NCBI GenBank assembly: GCA_032718475.1
Contig: JAUCBJ010008058.1
Span: 1-64,000, forward strand
Direction: 5' to 3'
Length of the DNA: 64,000 bases
Source: Nemertoderma westbladi
Lineage: Eukaryota > Xenacoelomorpha > Nemertodermatida > Nemertodermatidae
Position 1 is the stretch's first letter. The number at the start of each line of letters is the position of its first letter. Positions 43,130-55,694 of this stretch are shown in pieces. The notes beneath the pieces are model-generated. The model was not told the DNA's origin. It made no database searches and worked only from the letters and a program-made list of their open reading frames with translations. The translations under genes were made by a program, and so were the position numbers.

Positions 43130-45123
43130 ATGCTGTTACGCATCAATGCCTTATTAGTAGGGACGTTAAGCATCATATTTTATGAGCATCATATAACGCT
43201 GCACCACCCGACGACAAAATGGGACGAAATAGTACATAAAGGAAATTATCAAGGCAAAACGCGGGTGGCGTACCAAAAACGTAGACTTAATGTTGACTTG
43301 CTAGCCTATCGTGATGGAATCCTTAGTGGTATCCAAAGAAATAGACAATGCTAAAGACAGCACTACTCTAAACTTCTCGGCTCAAATTGTGGTGACATGA
43401 AGCAACTTTTTGGGGGAGTGAAACAGTTGACATCTGATAATAGAAGCAATATTTTACCTGATCATGAATGTGATCTTGATCTAGCAAATTCTTTTGCTGA
43501 TTTTTATGAGACTAAAGTCGACAAAATACGGGTTAAATAGAGAGTAACAATGATCTTCAAGCGGCGGGGACCTCCCTAGACCATGAGTTCTCTCAAGACA
43601 ATGAGGGAGCTGAATTCACTGGGGTAAAACTTGATGAAATTATACCTGTCTGTAATGATGAAATATATAAAATTTTAAAGGAAGGCAAGGAAGACCAGCT
43701 CAATTAATCCGGTCCCAATGCGGATTATGAAATGTTCCTTGAGCACATTATTGCTGCCATTTGTATAAATTATCAACTTATCCTTAGCAACGGCTCAAGT
43801 TCCAACTTTATTTAAGGATGCTGTTAAAAAAGAGATCCTTGAACCCAGAAGTACTCAATAATTTATCGCCAAACTGACTGATCACCATTTAAATTATAAT
43901 TCACTCCATGATCCTTTTCAGAGTGTCTAACAAGGTGGTACGCATGGTACGCAGCAAACTTTACCCGCTTCCAATCATTGCCCATGAGCAACCTTTGCCC
44001 ACTAAACAACTATTGTTTTGGTTAGAAAAAGCCGTGTCTGTAACCTGCTGCTTTCCCTCAATTGGTAACAACATCATTTATTGTTTTGGTTAGAAAAATC
44101 CGTCTCTGTAACCTGCTCCTTTCCCTCAATTGGTAACTGAAATGGTTACTAACACAAATTGTATTGGAAGAAGGTTGCTCGCAGGTAAAGATTGGCTTGT
44201 GGGCAAAGGTTTCCCTCCTAGGGTGAAGGTTGGATGCGGGTGAAGATTGGATGTGGGCGAAGGTTTCCCCAGGGCGAAGGTTGGATTCGGGTGAAGATTG
44301 GATGTGGGCAAAGGTTGTATGCGGGCGAAGGTCCTTATAGCACTGAAACGGCTTTGTTCAAGGTAAATAACGATATACTTCGAGGAATTGATGATTGTGG
44401 AGCTGCTTTGTTGGTGATGCTGGACCTTTGCGCTGCATTTGATGCAGTTGACCACAAAATCTTGTTGAGGACCCTCGAAAAATAACTTTGGAGTGACTGA
44501 TTCGGCTTTGAGTTGGTTCAAATCATATTTGGATGAGTGGACACAGAGAGTTTGTGTTGGTAGTTCACTATCAGCCAAGAATCGACTGCATTACGGTATT
44601 GTATTCCACAAGGATCAGTCCTGGGTCCAATTCTCTTCACCATTTACATACGTTCACTTAGCGCTGTAATTAGAAAACATGGCCTGGCTTTCCATTTATA
44701 CGCAGATGACACGCAATATATATTTCATTTAAATGCAGCAAAGACATAAATAGCGCTATTACAGTCTCAAACAAGTATCTTGCAGATATTAGAAAATGGA
44801 TGAACTGTAACATGATAAAGATGAACTCTAACAAGACCGAGTTTGTGCTTCTCCTGTCTCGTTTTGGTCCTCAGATTCCTGTTCAGTGCCTAAAGGTCCC
44901 CGAAATATTAAATTGGTATTGTGATCGACTCACATCTTTCATTCAACAAACAGATCTCAAATGTTGTATGTGAATCGTTCTACAATTTGAGAAATATTTC
45001 ACGAGTTCGGCACTATCTGACACACAAGCAGTTGGAATCCGTCATCCACGCATTTATCACGAGCAAATTGGATTATAATAACTCCATATATTATGTTCTA
45101 CCAACGTCTACCGAGAACCAATG
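43130..45123 (+). pseudogene. CR1/L2-like LINE, heavily decayed copy H
   Basis: Linker segments (RQHYSKLLGSNCGDMKQLFGG, LANSFADFYETKVDKIR) at 43350-43540; a decayed stretch to 43870; then RT: VMLDLCAAFDAVDHKIL at about 44415-44465, [20 protein letters not shown] (about 44595-44640), [11 protein letters not shown] (about 44695-44730), KWMNCNMIKMNSNKTEF, and a late segment at 44921-45124 (HLSFNKQISNVVCESFYNLRNISRVRHYL). Many frame changes and a minisatellite insertion at about 44180-44335. Confidence 0.8.
44180..44335. repeat. Short GAAGGTTGGATG-type minisatellite
   Basis: Degenerate copies of a ~30-base unit built from GGGCGAAGGTT, GGATGCGGGTGAAGATTGG, lying inside LINE copy H. Confidence 0.7.
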
Positions 45124-46532
45124 ACGATATAAGCTTTTTCTTTTTTCTGTTTGAAGTGAAGTGAGAATGATAGCGATGACTGGAATATGACTCCAAGATA
45201 TTCATAGTGGGTTACGAGTTGAACAGCGCGGTTGTTGTAAGTGAACCAGTCATCGTGTGCAAGGCCTTTGCAGAATTTTACTATTTTGGTTTTGGTTATG
45301 TTTGGAGAGTGTTGAGAGCTGTTTGGAAATCTTGTTGCTGGAGTAAAAAAAAAACTACGTCGTCTGCATAAAATATGAATTTAAGGAGGGCGATGGCACT
45401 ATGGAGGGCAGAGGCTAGGTCAGCAATGAATAAAATAAAGAGAGTTGGTGATAGGCAAACCCCTTGTAAGACACCAAGTAGTTGGCGAATTGTATTCGAG
45501 AAACGTAAGCCATCGAACACTAAGAAATATCAGTAATTATCTAAGAGTTCTTTGACGATGTCGTATGTCTTTCCTTTGATACTACTAGGATCGGCATGCT
45601 GCATTGCAGCTGCATTTTTAAGAATGCTGTGCCGGCTTGTCAACAAAATTGCACCGCCACAACTCCCTATCACCCATGACATTTGCTAAATCATCCGCAT
45701 CTTTAAGGCCAATGATCTTTAAGGCTTCCTTTGATACCGATAGAGTATATTTTGTGGAGGAGTTTAGCGCGACTGACAAAGTCGAATGCCTTATGGAAGT
45801 CGACAAATGTTGCGAAGGTTATCCTCTCCTCGTGGCAGTTCGAACGAAAAGCTGTAGTAATATCGCATAAGAGTTTATATATGATTTGTGAATTTACCCA
45901 GGGGGAAGCTGTATTGTTCGGGAGGGATTATTAAACTGATATGGATGAGAATACATTTGTTGTTGGAGGACGTTAGACATTAACACATTTAGGAGAACAC
46001 AAAGAAGGGCTATGCGAACACAAAGAAGGGCTATGCTGTGGTAGTTGTCTGGGTTTGTTATTGCTCCTTTACCCCTCCTATAGAGGATGTTTATAATGCT
46101 GTTTTTCCAAACCGAAGGAATTTTACATACATTGAGACATATGTTATATAACAGAGTTAGTGTTACCAATATGAATGGGCAGGCTTGTTTCAGCAGTAGT
46201 AAATAGCTCGTAAAAAAATAAAATAAATCAGCTCGTAGTAAATGTTGTCGGGACCAGAGGTTTTATTATTAGCTGCAGAATGTATTGTTTCTTGTATAAG
46301 TGTTTCAGGCAGTGGCTCGTTGTAGCAGTCGGCGGAACTGCATCCGATTCACTAGTAGATGGGATTGGTTTTGTGTTGGGGGGTCGCAAGTATTGCCAAG
46401 CAAAGTTACGAAAGTGTGATTCTAACGTTAGTGAGTCAATAGGGGCGATATGCGGTTTGCACTCTTTAAATAAAGTCCACGGTTTAATCTCCGCTCTGTC
46501 TACCAGGTTAAGGAGGGACTGCTCCTCGAAAT
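45124..46532 (-). pseudogene. LINE copy I, RT half
   Basis: Minus-strand ORF2 pieces: linker (FEEQSLLNLVDRAEIKPWTLFKECKPHI, 46430-46532), CKIPSVWKNSIINILYRRGKG at about 46070-46130 (RT motif 0/1 region), FVDFHKAFDFVSRAKLL (about 45785-45835), GVLQGVCLSPTLFILFIADL (about 45410-45470), FYADDVVFF (45345-45372) and YEYLGVIFQSSLSF (about 45170-45215). It has frame breaks and short duplications. The frame continues upstream at 56145 beyond an inserted RTE-like element, and another RTE-like insertion interrupts it at 45582-45725. Confidence 0.85.
45582..45725 (-). mobile_element. 144-bp RTE-like insertion with 11-bp TSD
   Basis: Only the last ~35 codons (DADDLANVMGDRELWRC..) and the 3' tail of the RTE-like family, flanked by TTCCTTTGATA (45571-45581, 45726-45736). 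Removing it and one copy of the duplication joins the LINE I frame (IGIK|GKTYDIV). Confidence 0.92.
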
Positions 46533-48079
46533 GCATTTACACTACGACCCTTCTCCAGTGATCACCGCCTTAGTGTGGCCAAGGTAAGACTTAGTCTGCG
46601 TGCTAGCAGAACAACGAAATCTGCCTTGCCGCCGCATGACTGGTCCTCTCTGTTGCAACAGCCAAGTGTGAGATCCAGCTTCACACTACAACTGAGCAAC
46701 AGGTATGGGGTTCTTGCCTCTGAGGCGGCAGATCACTGTGAGGGCTATACTGCCTTTACAGAAGCAGTTAAGTTAGCAGCTGCAGAAACAGTTCCTGTAT
46801 ACCCTCGAAACAGGAAACGGGCCCCCTGGACTGACAACAAAATTCAGAAGTGTCGAAATGACCTCTACAAGGCGCAGAAAGAGTCCCGACTCAAACAGAC
46901 TACAGCGGCCAAGAATGCAGTTAAGGCTGCAGGACTCTTAAAAAACCTCTATTTGACGCATCCAGAGACACCGAGAATCGAAAGAGGGGGTCTAAATTAG
47001 ACGTTTCCACATCTTGGAATACCCCGCCTCCGGGCTTGTTTTCCGTCTATTGTCCGTCAAAGTTGAAAAAACGGACAAAATGACTTTGCGGAATCCGCTA
47101 TAACTCGGCTAATATTAATCGTACGGGGACGAAAGTAACGCGGTTGGAAAGGGGAAGAGTGGTACTACCTTCGTATCGAATGGGGGTAAGATATTTATTA
47201 AAATTTCGGGTGGAAAAAAGGGGCCGTAAATTTCTACGTTTTTGTCCGTCTTTTTTCGAAATTTTATTTCCAAAATATTTAATTTGACAACGCGGGTAGG
47301 AATCCACTAATTCTTTTTTGAAACTCGTAGAAGACCATTGGGGCTACGTTCCTATCGAGTGGGGGTACAAAAAATATGTCGACAATAGGGGCCAAAAAGG
47401 GCCAGAATATGAAAAAATTTTTTTATCGAATAATTTTTTATTTTTTACTTTAGTTGGTTAATGTAGATTCTATTCAGTCAATATCGATACGGGGAATTCA
47501 AATATGCTATCGGTTTTGCTCCGCGGACGCTATTAAAAAAATAAGGGCCAAAAATAAAATTTCGCGCTTCAAACTCGCTTCGCGGGAAATCGTCTAGCTC
47601 GAAAACTACTTAATTTACGGGAGATTTGTTTACACAGACTTATAGTGCGTTAAATTATCTATCTAACAGCGTTAATTACAGCGCCGAAGCTATTATACAA
47701 CTGGAGCGGCAGACGATCGTGTGAAATATAATATTTATAAAAAAGGGACGAAAAACGTTTTTTTCTTAATAATCTGCTGTTCTATTATAATTTAGCTCTT
47801 TGCGCCAAAACTACCTGTAAAATGTAGCAAATTAACTCCGCTATCTTTTTTCTTAACATTTATAATTAAAATTACGAATTTTAAGGGTCGAAAAATATCG
47901 CGTAATTTTGGCCCTTTTTTTCATTTTTTTTTGGGGCCAAAAATGACCCCATCTCAAAAGATAGAAAAAAAAATTACGGCAAAGAATATACAAATTTTAT
48001 TGAATTTGGACCATCAGAACCGAGTTAGAGCGATTTTAGTAAAAAAATAAAAAAAATTTTTTGACAAAAAAATAAGAAT

Positions 48080-48152
48080 GGTCAATATTGGATTTCGTAC
48101 CCACGAACTTAGGTTTCATTAACATGATTGATAACCACTAGACTACGTGACC
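48080..48152 (-). other. tRNA-like segment in R3 copy 3
   Basis: 73 nt, A-box TAGTCTAGTGGTTA and a decayed B-box (GGGTACGAAATCC). Confidence 0.55.
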
Positions 48153-48977
48153 AATATAATTTGAAATTTTCGAGTGACTATTTTTAAACATCAATAACTT
48201 CGGTTCTATTGGGCCGTTTGATCTGAATCTTTTTTCATTGGATAGAGGATAGATTGTAGTGTGTGAAATAGGATACAACTTGGGAAAAGACGCATGTGCA
48301 CTTAGTGCAAAATGCACTTAAATAGTGGACATTTTTTCGATATTTCAAACACTATTATTATCAGTTCTATTCATCGTAGAATGTTATTACTTGGGTTAAA
48401 ATGTAGGTTGGAGTGATTTCTAACTATAATCTTAACATTTGTTTATCTTTTTATGTCTATAAAGTAACTTAAAATGTCCATGAATATGGTCCAAAATCGC
48501 AAATGTCGCGATTTATTAAATTGGATTTTTGACACTTTTAGCGACTGACACTTGATCATGCACCATCGTAGATCGGTAGAGAATAGACATAAGTGTGTTA
48601 AATAGGAACCACCTTTAGGATCCGCTAAAGTGCACTTGTGCAAATATGTGTGCAAATGTGCAATTTCTTTTAATAAGGTCAAATGGTGTATTATTGGGTT
48701 CTTTTCGTTGCAGATAATTTATTTTCATATTATTATGTTGTATGGACCTTACTGAGCGCATTAGGAGTATGTGTACAAATAACCGGTCCTTATAAGGGTT
48801 CAATTGTATAAATTAATAATAAATAAGGTTGTAATATTCTAAAAACCAGTGTGATCTTAAATGAACTTTAAACAATAAATAGAGATCAGATAACAAATGG
48901 ACCACACAATTTATTAAAAAACTCGCACCTCTTCGGACTTAATATATGGCTTCAATTTTATTCAACAGTAGATATTT

Positions 48978-49025
48978 GGGGGAAGTTAGATAAACTGCAT
49001 TTATGCAGTGAATCTAACTTCCCCC
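48978..49025. repeat. R3 hairpin, copy 3
   Basis: Outer stem GGGGGAAGTTAGAT with ATCTAACTTCCCCC (14 bp), inner ACTGCAT/ATGCAGT. It differs from copies 1 and 2 by paired changes. Confidence 0.85.
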
Positions 49026-51064
49026 TTCATGATATAATATACCAAAGACACACTCTTTGGAGGACCTGTTGTTTACTATGTAGACTTTGTTCAACCTAAA
49101 CAACTTAAGTCAGATTAACAATATTATCCTGTAAAATTTCTAAGCAATGACTGGTATGAAAAATGCTGATCTTCGAACTATGGTTCTGTAATTAAATTTT
49201 ATTACTTCAACTTTTATACGGATTTACCAGTGAAAGAAACCTAGAATCCATTATCACAATGTAACAGTATCAATAACCATATCTATTCTATGTAGATCAT
49301 AAGAGAGACATCCTTGATTCATATATTATAATTTCCGAGCTGAAATGTTTCGGTGACTATAACTTACAGGCTTCGTATTATGTACAAACGACTGAGTAGT
49401 ATATATTAATATTAATGGGTTACCGGTATATAGAACGAGTGTAGACTGGGAGCGAAAATATATTACATACAATTTCGAGTAATATAAAATTAACGAGTCC
49501 AGTTCGTCTCCCCTAGTGTCATTCGACGCATACCCCCCCCCCCCCCCCCCCCTCCACACTTTTCCCTTTACCTCGTGGTCTTTCTTTAAGTATAACTTCA
49601 TTTTGGGTCCACCTTGGTGGGATAAATATTTCTCCATTTGACGCAACACCGCCGCGGCCGCTATGAGGGAGGTGAATACCGCGGCCGCTCCTAAAGCCGC
49701 AGGCCCTCGCTAACTATATAGGTTAACTTGGGATTCTGGGGGACTTTTCGATGAAGGAACTGACCAAATTTTTTTATTTTCTCACCAGGGGAGCGGCTCG
49801 GAATTCTAAGATATTAGCAACTCTAACATTATGAAATCTAACCCTTCGACGGACACGGCGGACAAAAAACCGTCATTTTTTCGACAATTTTAAAATTTTT
49901 TTGAAAGGCGCTCTACAGTGGCTCGAAAAAACCCTAGGTTATTGCTTAGCCGACGCCGGGATACGATAGAAGGGATTAATTAGTGAATTCGTTTTTTTTT
50001 TCAAAAAAGATTACCACGCCTTTTTTCCGAAAATGTCCGTCAAAGTTGAAAAAACGGACAAAATGACTTTGCGGGATCCGCTATAACTCAGCTAATATTA
50101 ATCGTACGGGGACGAAAGTAACGCGGTTGGAAAGGGGAAGAGTGGTACTACCTTCGTATCGAATGGGGGTAAGATATTTATTAAAATTTCGGGTGGAAAA
50201 AGGGGCTGTAAATTTGTACGTTTTTGTCCGTCTTTTTTGGAAAACTTATTTCCGAAATGTTTAATTCGACAACGCGGGTAGGAATCCACTAATTCTTTTA
50301 TGAAACTCGTAGAAGACCATTGGGGCTACGTTCCTATCGAATGGGGGTACAAAAAATATGTCGGCAATAGGGGCCAAAAAGGGCCAGAATTTGTAAAGTA
50401 GTTTTTATCGAATAATTTTTTATTTTTAACTTTAGTTGGTTAAGGTACATTCTATACAGTCAATATCCATACGGGGAATTCAAATATGCTATCGGTTTTG
50501 CTCCAAGGATGATATTAAAAAAATGAGGGCCAAAATTATAATTTCGCGCTTCAAACTTGCTTCGCGGGAAATCGTCTAGCTCGAAAACTACTTAACTTAC
50601 AGGAGATTTGTTTACACAGACTTATAGTGCGTTAAATTATCTATCTAACAGCGTTAATCACAGCGCTGGAGGTATTATAAAACTGGAGCGGCAGGCGATC
50701 GTGTGAAATATAATATTTATAAAAAGGGACGAAAATTTTTTTTTTTAACAAATCGCTATTCCATGATAATTTAGCGTATTGCGCCAAAAGTACCTGTAAA
50801 AAGTATCAAATTAACTCCGCTATCTTTTATCTTAACATATATAATTAAAATTACGAATTTTAAGGGTCGAAAAATATCGCGTTATTTTGGCCCTTTTTTT
50901 TAATTTTTTTGGGGCCAAAAATAACCCCTTCTCAAAAGATTAAGAAAAAAATTACGGCAAAGAATATACCAATTTTATTGAATTTGGACCACCAGAAGCG
51001 AAGTTAGAGCGATTTTAGTGAAAAAATAAAAATAATTTTTTTTGCAAAAAAATTAAGAATGGCA

Positions 51065-51137
51065 GGTCAATATTGGGTTTCGAACCCACGAACTTAGGTT
51101 TCATTAACGTGATTGATAACCACTAGACTATGTGACC
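51065..51137 (-). other. tRNA-like segment in R3 copy 2
   Basis: 73 nt with the best-kept boxes: TAGTCTAGTGGTTA and GTGGGTTCGAAACCCA, the latter a good T-arm with a 7-base TTCGAAA loop. Acceptor ends GGTCA/TGACC pair. Confidence 0.6.
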
Positions 51138-51986
51138 AAGAGAATACGAAATTTTCGAGTGACTATTTTTAAACATAAATAACTTCGGTTCTACAGGGCC
51201 GTTTAATCTGAAACTTTTTTCATTGGATAGAGAATAGATTGTAGTGTGTGAAATAGGATACAACTTGGGAAAAGACGCATGTGCTTAGTGCAAAATGCAC
51301 TTAAATAGTGAACATTTTCTCGATATTTCAAACACTATTATTTCCAGTTCTATTCATCGTAGAATGTTATTTTTTGGATTAAAATGTAGTTTGGAATGAT
51401 TTCTAACTATAATCGTAACATTTGTTTAACTTTTTATGTCTATAAAGTGACTTAAAATGTCCATGAATATGGTCCAAAATCGCAAATCCAGATTTATTAA
51501 ATTGGATTTTTGACACTTTTAGCGACTGACACTTGATCATACACCGTAGATCGGTAGAGGATAAACATAAGTTTGTTAAATAAGAGCCACCATTACGATC
51601 TGCTGAAGTGCACTTGTACAAATAAGTGTGCAAAAGTGCAAATTTTTTAATAAGGTCAAATTATATAGTATTGGGTTATTTTCTTTGCAGATACTTTATT
51701 TTCATATTAATATGTTGTTTGAACCTTACTGAGCGCATTGGGGATATGCGTACAAATAACCGGCCCTTATGAGGCTTCGATTGGGTAAATTAATAAAACA
51801 TAAGGTTGTATAGTATAATATTCTAAAAACCAGTGTGATATTAAATGCACTTTAAATAATAAATAGAAATCAAATAACAATTGGACCACACAATTAAAAA
51901 CTCGCACAATTTTGTACTTATTATATCGCTTCAAATTAATTCAACAGTGGATATTTGGGGGAAGGGGGAAGTTACAGTGTGTATTC

Positions 51987-52035
51987 GGGGGAAGTTTGGT
52001 GAACTGCATTTATGCAGTGAATCCAAACTTCCCCC
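51987..52035. repeat. R3 hairpin, copy 2
   Basis: Same structure as copy 1: GGGGGAAGTTTGG/CCAAACTTCCCCC plus inner ACTGCAT/ATGCAGT. Confidence 0.85.
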
Positions 52036-53757
52036 TTTGATATATCATATACTTAAGACATGCTAGGGTGACGGGGAATTATTTGTTACTGTCACACTTT
52101 GCTTCCATTTATCCTATCCTTTATTATTACCCCAGTCAGATAAGAGATAATAAATCAGTAAAAACTAAACTAAACTGTCTTTCATGCAAACAAATTTCTA
52201 ACTAAAGACGGGTAAATGACCATGACCATGGAAATAATTTTAAATATAATTGTATATCAACTATTTGGGGAGGCTTCCAAGTTAAACCCGAAAACAATTA
52301 TTTTGTTACATAGTAAATAACGTTGTATGTTCTTCTTCCTCTCATAATAAAATATAAATGAAATATCTCAGATCGCTATGCCCTGTAACATTTCACAACC
52401 AAAATATTTAAGTGTGAAAAGTGTAGGCCTACCACACTCCGCCCAAACAACCGCAAACGCATAGCCAACAAATTTAACAAAAGGTTACATACATGTTGGG
52501 TTCATGACGAGATGAGTGAAAATTGATCGCGTAATATAAAGTAAAAAATTAAGAGACGGGCTGGCTCTCCTCCACTTTCTTACCCAATGGATATGTTGTT
52601 GTAATAATCTAATATTGGGGCGGCTTTCTCTCGGTCCCTGAACAGGCAGTACTCTGTTAATTTACAGGAGCTAATAAACCAACAGGTTGATGCCATCAAT
52701 GATGCTGACGACAGCAGGCAATCATCCCAGGCATGGAGATCGATTAAATTGCTTGCTGGTCGAAAAAGCCAACCAACCACCAAGGTTAAGGCTGAATCAC
52801 CAGCCGATCGCCTCAATGGTTGGAAGGCCCACTTTGAAAAGCTCCTCAATAATGACAGGGTATTGCCTGATAATTTTATAGAAGTAAAAGTGTCTGAGTT
52901 TGTACTCCCAGATATTCCCATTGGTGATATCTCCTTTGCAGAAGTGAAGGCTGCTGCAAAGAGCATTAAGACCAATCGTGCCAGTGGAGTATATGGTGTT
53001 TCCCCTGAGGTCTTTAAAATACTTGTAGCATCTGGCTGTTATCTTTTTTGACTTCTTCAAGGCCTTTGATTCAGTCTCTCGCTCACGTATGTTCAGCATA
53101 CTTTTATTATATGGGATTCCTGAGGAAATTATTGCAGCAATCAGATCATTATACCATGGTTCGACAACATTTGTGTCTACTGTTGACGGTGACACAGAAC
53201 CATTTGAAGTGTTATGGGGCGTCCTCCAGGGAGACACACTTGCACCATTCTTGTTCATAATTGTTGTTGACTATGTTCTATGCATGTCCTTAGATCATCA
53301 TAATGATGATGGGGTGATGATAACTCCACCTACTGGCTCCAGAAGTCGAGGAAATCCTGCAAAGTACCTAACTGATCTAGACTTTGCTGATGACTTAGGA
53401 GTCATCTCAGAATCACTAGAGGGAGCCCAACGGCTCCTCAGCTCATTAGAACATGCTGCTTCTAGTGTTGAACTCCAGAAAGACCAAAATTTTGACAGTT
53501 AACTTTGAAAGTCCTCAGCAAGTCTCTGATCGGATGAGCATAAGCTCAAAAGATGGTATGCTTGAGCATGTGAATGACTTCTGTTACCTGGGATCATGGA
53601 TCCGGAAGTCAGGTGAGGACCTTCGAATACGTAAGGGAAAGGCATGGGCAGCCTTGAATAGGCTTTCCAGGGTTTGGAAGTCACCGAGAATTAATCGGAA
53701 ACTTAAGGTCCGATTATTTAGAGCAGCAGTAGTTCCAGTACTCCTCTATGGGAGTCC

Positions 53758-55683
53758 CGACTCAAACAGACTACAGCGGCCAAGAATGCAGTTAAAGCTG
53801 CATCTAGGTCCCTGAACAGGCAGTACTCTGTTAATCTACAGGAGCTAATAAACCAACAGGTTGATGCCATCAATGATGCTGACGACAGCAGGCAATCATC
53901 CCAGGCATGGAAATCGATCAATCTGCTTACTGGGCGAAAAAGCCAACCAACCACCAAGGTTAAGGCTGAATCACCAGCCGATCGCCTCAATGGGTGGAAA
54001 GCCCACTTTGAAAAGCTCCTCAATAATGACAGGGTATTGCCTGATAACTTTATAGAAGTAAAAGTGTCTGAGTCTGTACTCCCAGATATTCCCATTGGCG
54101 ATATCTCCTTTGCAGAAGTGAAGGCTGCTGCAAAGAGCATTAAGACCAATCGTGCCAGTGGAGTAGATGGTGTTCCCCCTGAGGTCTTTAAAATACCTGA
54201 GTGTTTAAAGCTCATCTATCCCATCATAGTAGACATGTACCGTACAACAAGAGTCCCACAAGAAATGAAAACAAATAAGTTGGTGCCAGTTCCCAAGAAG
54301 GGCAACCTAACACTCTATGGTTCTTTTCGGGGAATCTCATTGATCTCGATTGCTGCAAAACTATACAATAGAATTCTATTAAATCGCATCAGGGATCCCA
54401 TTGAGAGACTGCTACGTGGAAATCAGAATGGGTTCCGTAAAGGTCGTGGGACCATGGAGCCCATTTTGGCACTTAGAAGGATAATTGAAGAGTTATCAAA
54501 AAAGAAAGACAGGCATCTGGCTGTTATCTTTGTTGACTTCTTCAAGGCCTTTGATTCAGTCTCTCGCTCACGTATGTTCAGCATACTTTCATTATATGGG
54601 ATTCCTGATGAAATTATTGCAGCAATCAGATCAGTATACGATGGTTCGACAACATTTGTGTCTACTGTTGACGGTGACACAGAACCATTTGAAGTGTTAT
54701 GGGGCGTCCTCCAAGGAGACACACTTGCACCATTCTTGTTCATTATTGTGGTTGACTATGTTCTACGCATGTCCTTAGATCATCATAATGATGATGGGGT
54801 GATGATAACTCCACCTACTGGCTCCAGAAGTCGAGGAAATCCTGCCAAGTACCTAACTGATCTAGACTTTGCTGATGACTTAGGAGTACTCTCAGAATCA
54901 TTAGAGGGAGCCCAGCGGCTCCTCAGCTCATTAGAACATGCTGCTTCTAGTGTTGGTCTTTTTATTAACTCCAGAAAGACCAAAATTCTGACAGTTAACT
55001 TTGAAAGTCCTCAGCAAGTCTCTGATCGGATGAGCATAAGCTCAAAGGATGGTATGCTTGAGCATGTGGACGACTTCTGTTACCTGGGATCATGGATCCG
55101 GAAGTCAGGTGAGGACCTTCAAATACGTAAGGGAAAGGCATGGGCAGCCTTGAATAGGCTTTCCAGGATTTGGAAGTCACCTAGAATTAATCGGAAACTT
55201 AAGGTCCGATTATTTAGAGCAGCAGTAGTTCCAGTACTCCTCTACGGGAGTCCGTGCTGGGCTCTAACTGCTGAGGACACCAAATCTCTGGATGGCACAT
55301 TCACAAGAATGCTACGCCGGGTACATTGTGTCAAGTACAATGCACACATCTCCAACCAGACACTATATAACATTGGAGGTGTCTCATTGGTTCCCCCAAG
55401 CTTGACACTAGAACAAAATCGCCTCCGCTTTGCAGGACATTGCTTTCGCCGTGAGGACCAGCCAGTGCATAATCTTGTACTTTGGCAGCCTCATGGAGTG
55501 AATAAGCATGGTGGACAGCCCATGACTTTCTTGAGACGCATCTTAAAGGACACTGGCCTTAAAGATGCGGATGATCTAGCAAATGTCATGGGTGATAGGG
55601 AGTTGTGGCGGTGCAATTTTGTTGACAAGCCGGCACAGCATTCTTAAAAATGCAGCTGCAATGCAGCATGCCGATCCTAGTAG
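53758..55683 (+). mobile_element. RTE-like element, nested copy B with intact RT frame
   Basis: Inserted in the outer RTE-like copy with the duplication TATGGGAGTCC (53747-53757, 55684-55694). It is open without a stop from 53758 to 55647 (about 630 codons; first ATG 54037). Order: linker (SVNLQELINQQVDAINDADD), RT motifs VPVPKKGNLTLYGSFRGISL, NQNGFRKGRGTMEP, IFVDFFKAFDSVSRSRMF, GVLQGDTLAPFLF, LDFADDLGVLSES with the FADD catalytic box, FCYLGSWIRKSGED, then the C-terminal FAGHCFRREDQPVHNLVLWQ and MGDRELWRC block typical of RTE-type elements. Endonuclease is absent by 5' truncation. The 3' UTR is only about 35 nt (TGCAGCTGCAATGCAGCATGCC) and ends in TAGTAG. It inserts most recently of the nest. 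Confidence 0.93.
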
Positions 55684-55694
55684 TATGGGAGTCC

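Larger units (their letters stand above)
47050..49046 (+). repeat. R3 repeat, copy 3 (partial, diverged)
   Basis: Aligns with 50035-52060 of copy 2 in the same orientation, visibly more diverged, and ends just after the hairpin. It contains its own tRNA-like segment (48080-48152, minus) and hairpin (48978-49025). 46937-47049 and 49047-49612 do not match copies 1 or 2. Confidence 0.8.
49613..52634 (+). repeat. R3 repeat, copy 2
   Basis: Inverted near-identical partner of 28219-31249. The left part (49630-49690) has the GCGGCCGC pair; the tRNA-like segment is at 51065-51137 (minus) and the hairpin at 51987-52035. A C run of about 22 bases (49533-49553) lies just outside. The right edge abuts the resumed RTE-like linker at 52635 without a target duplication. 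Confidence 0.85.
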
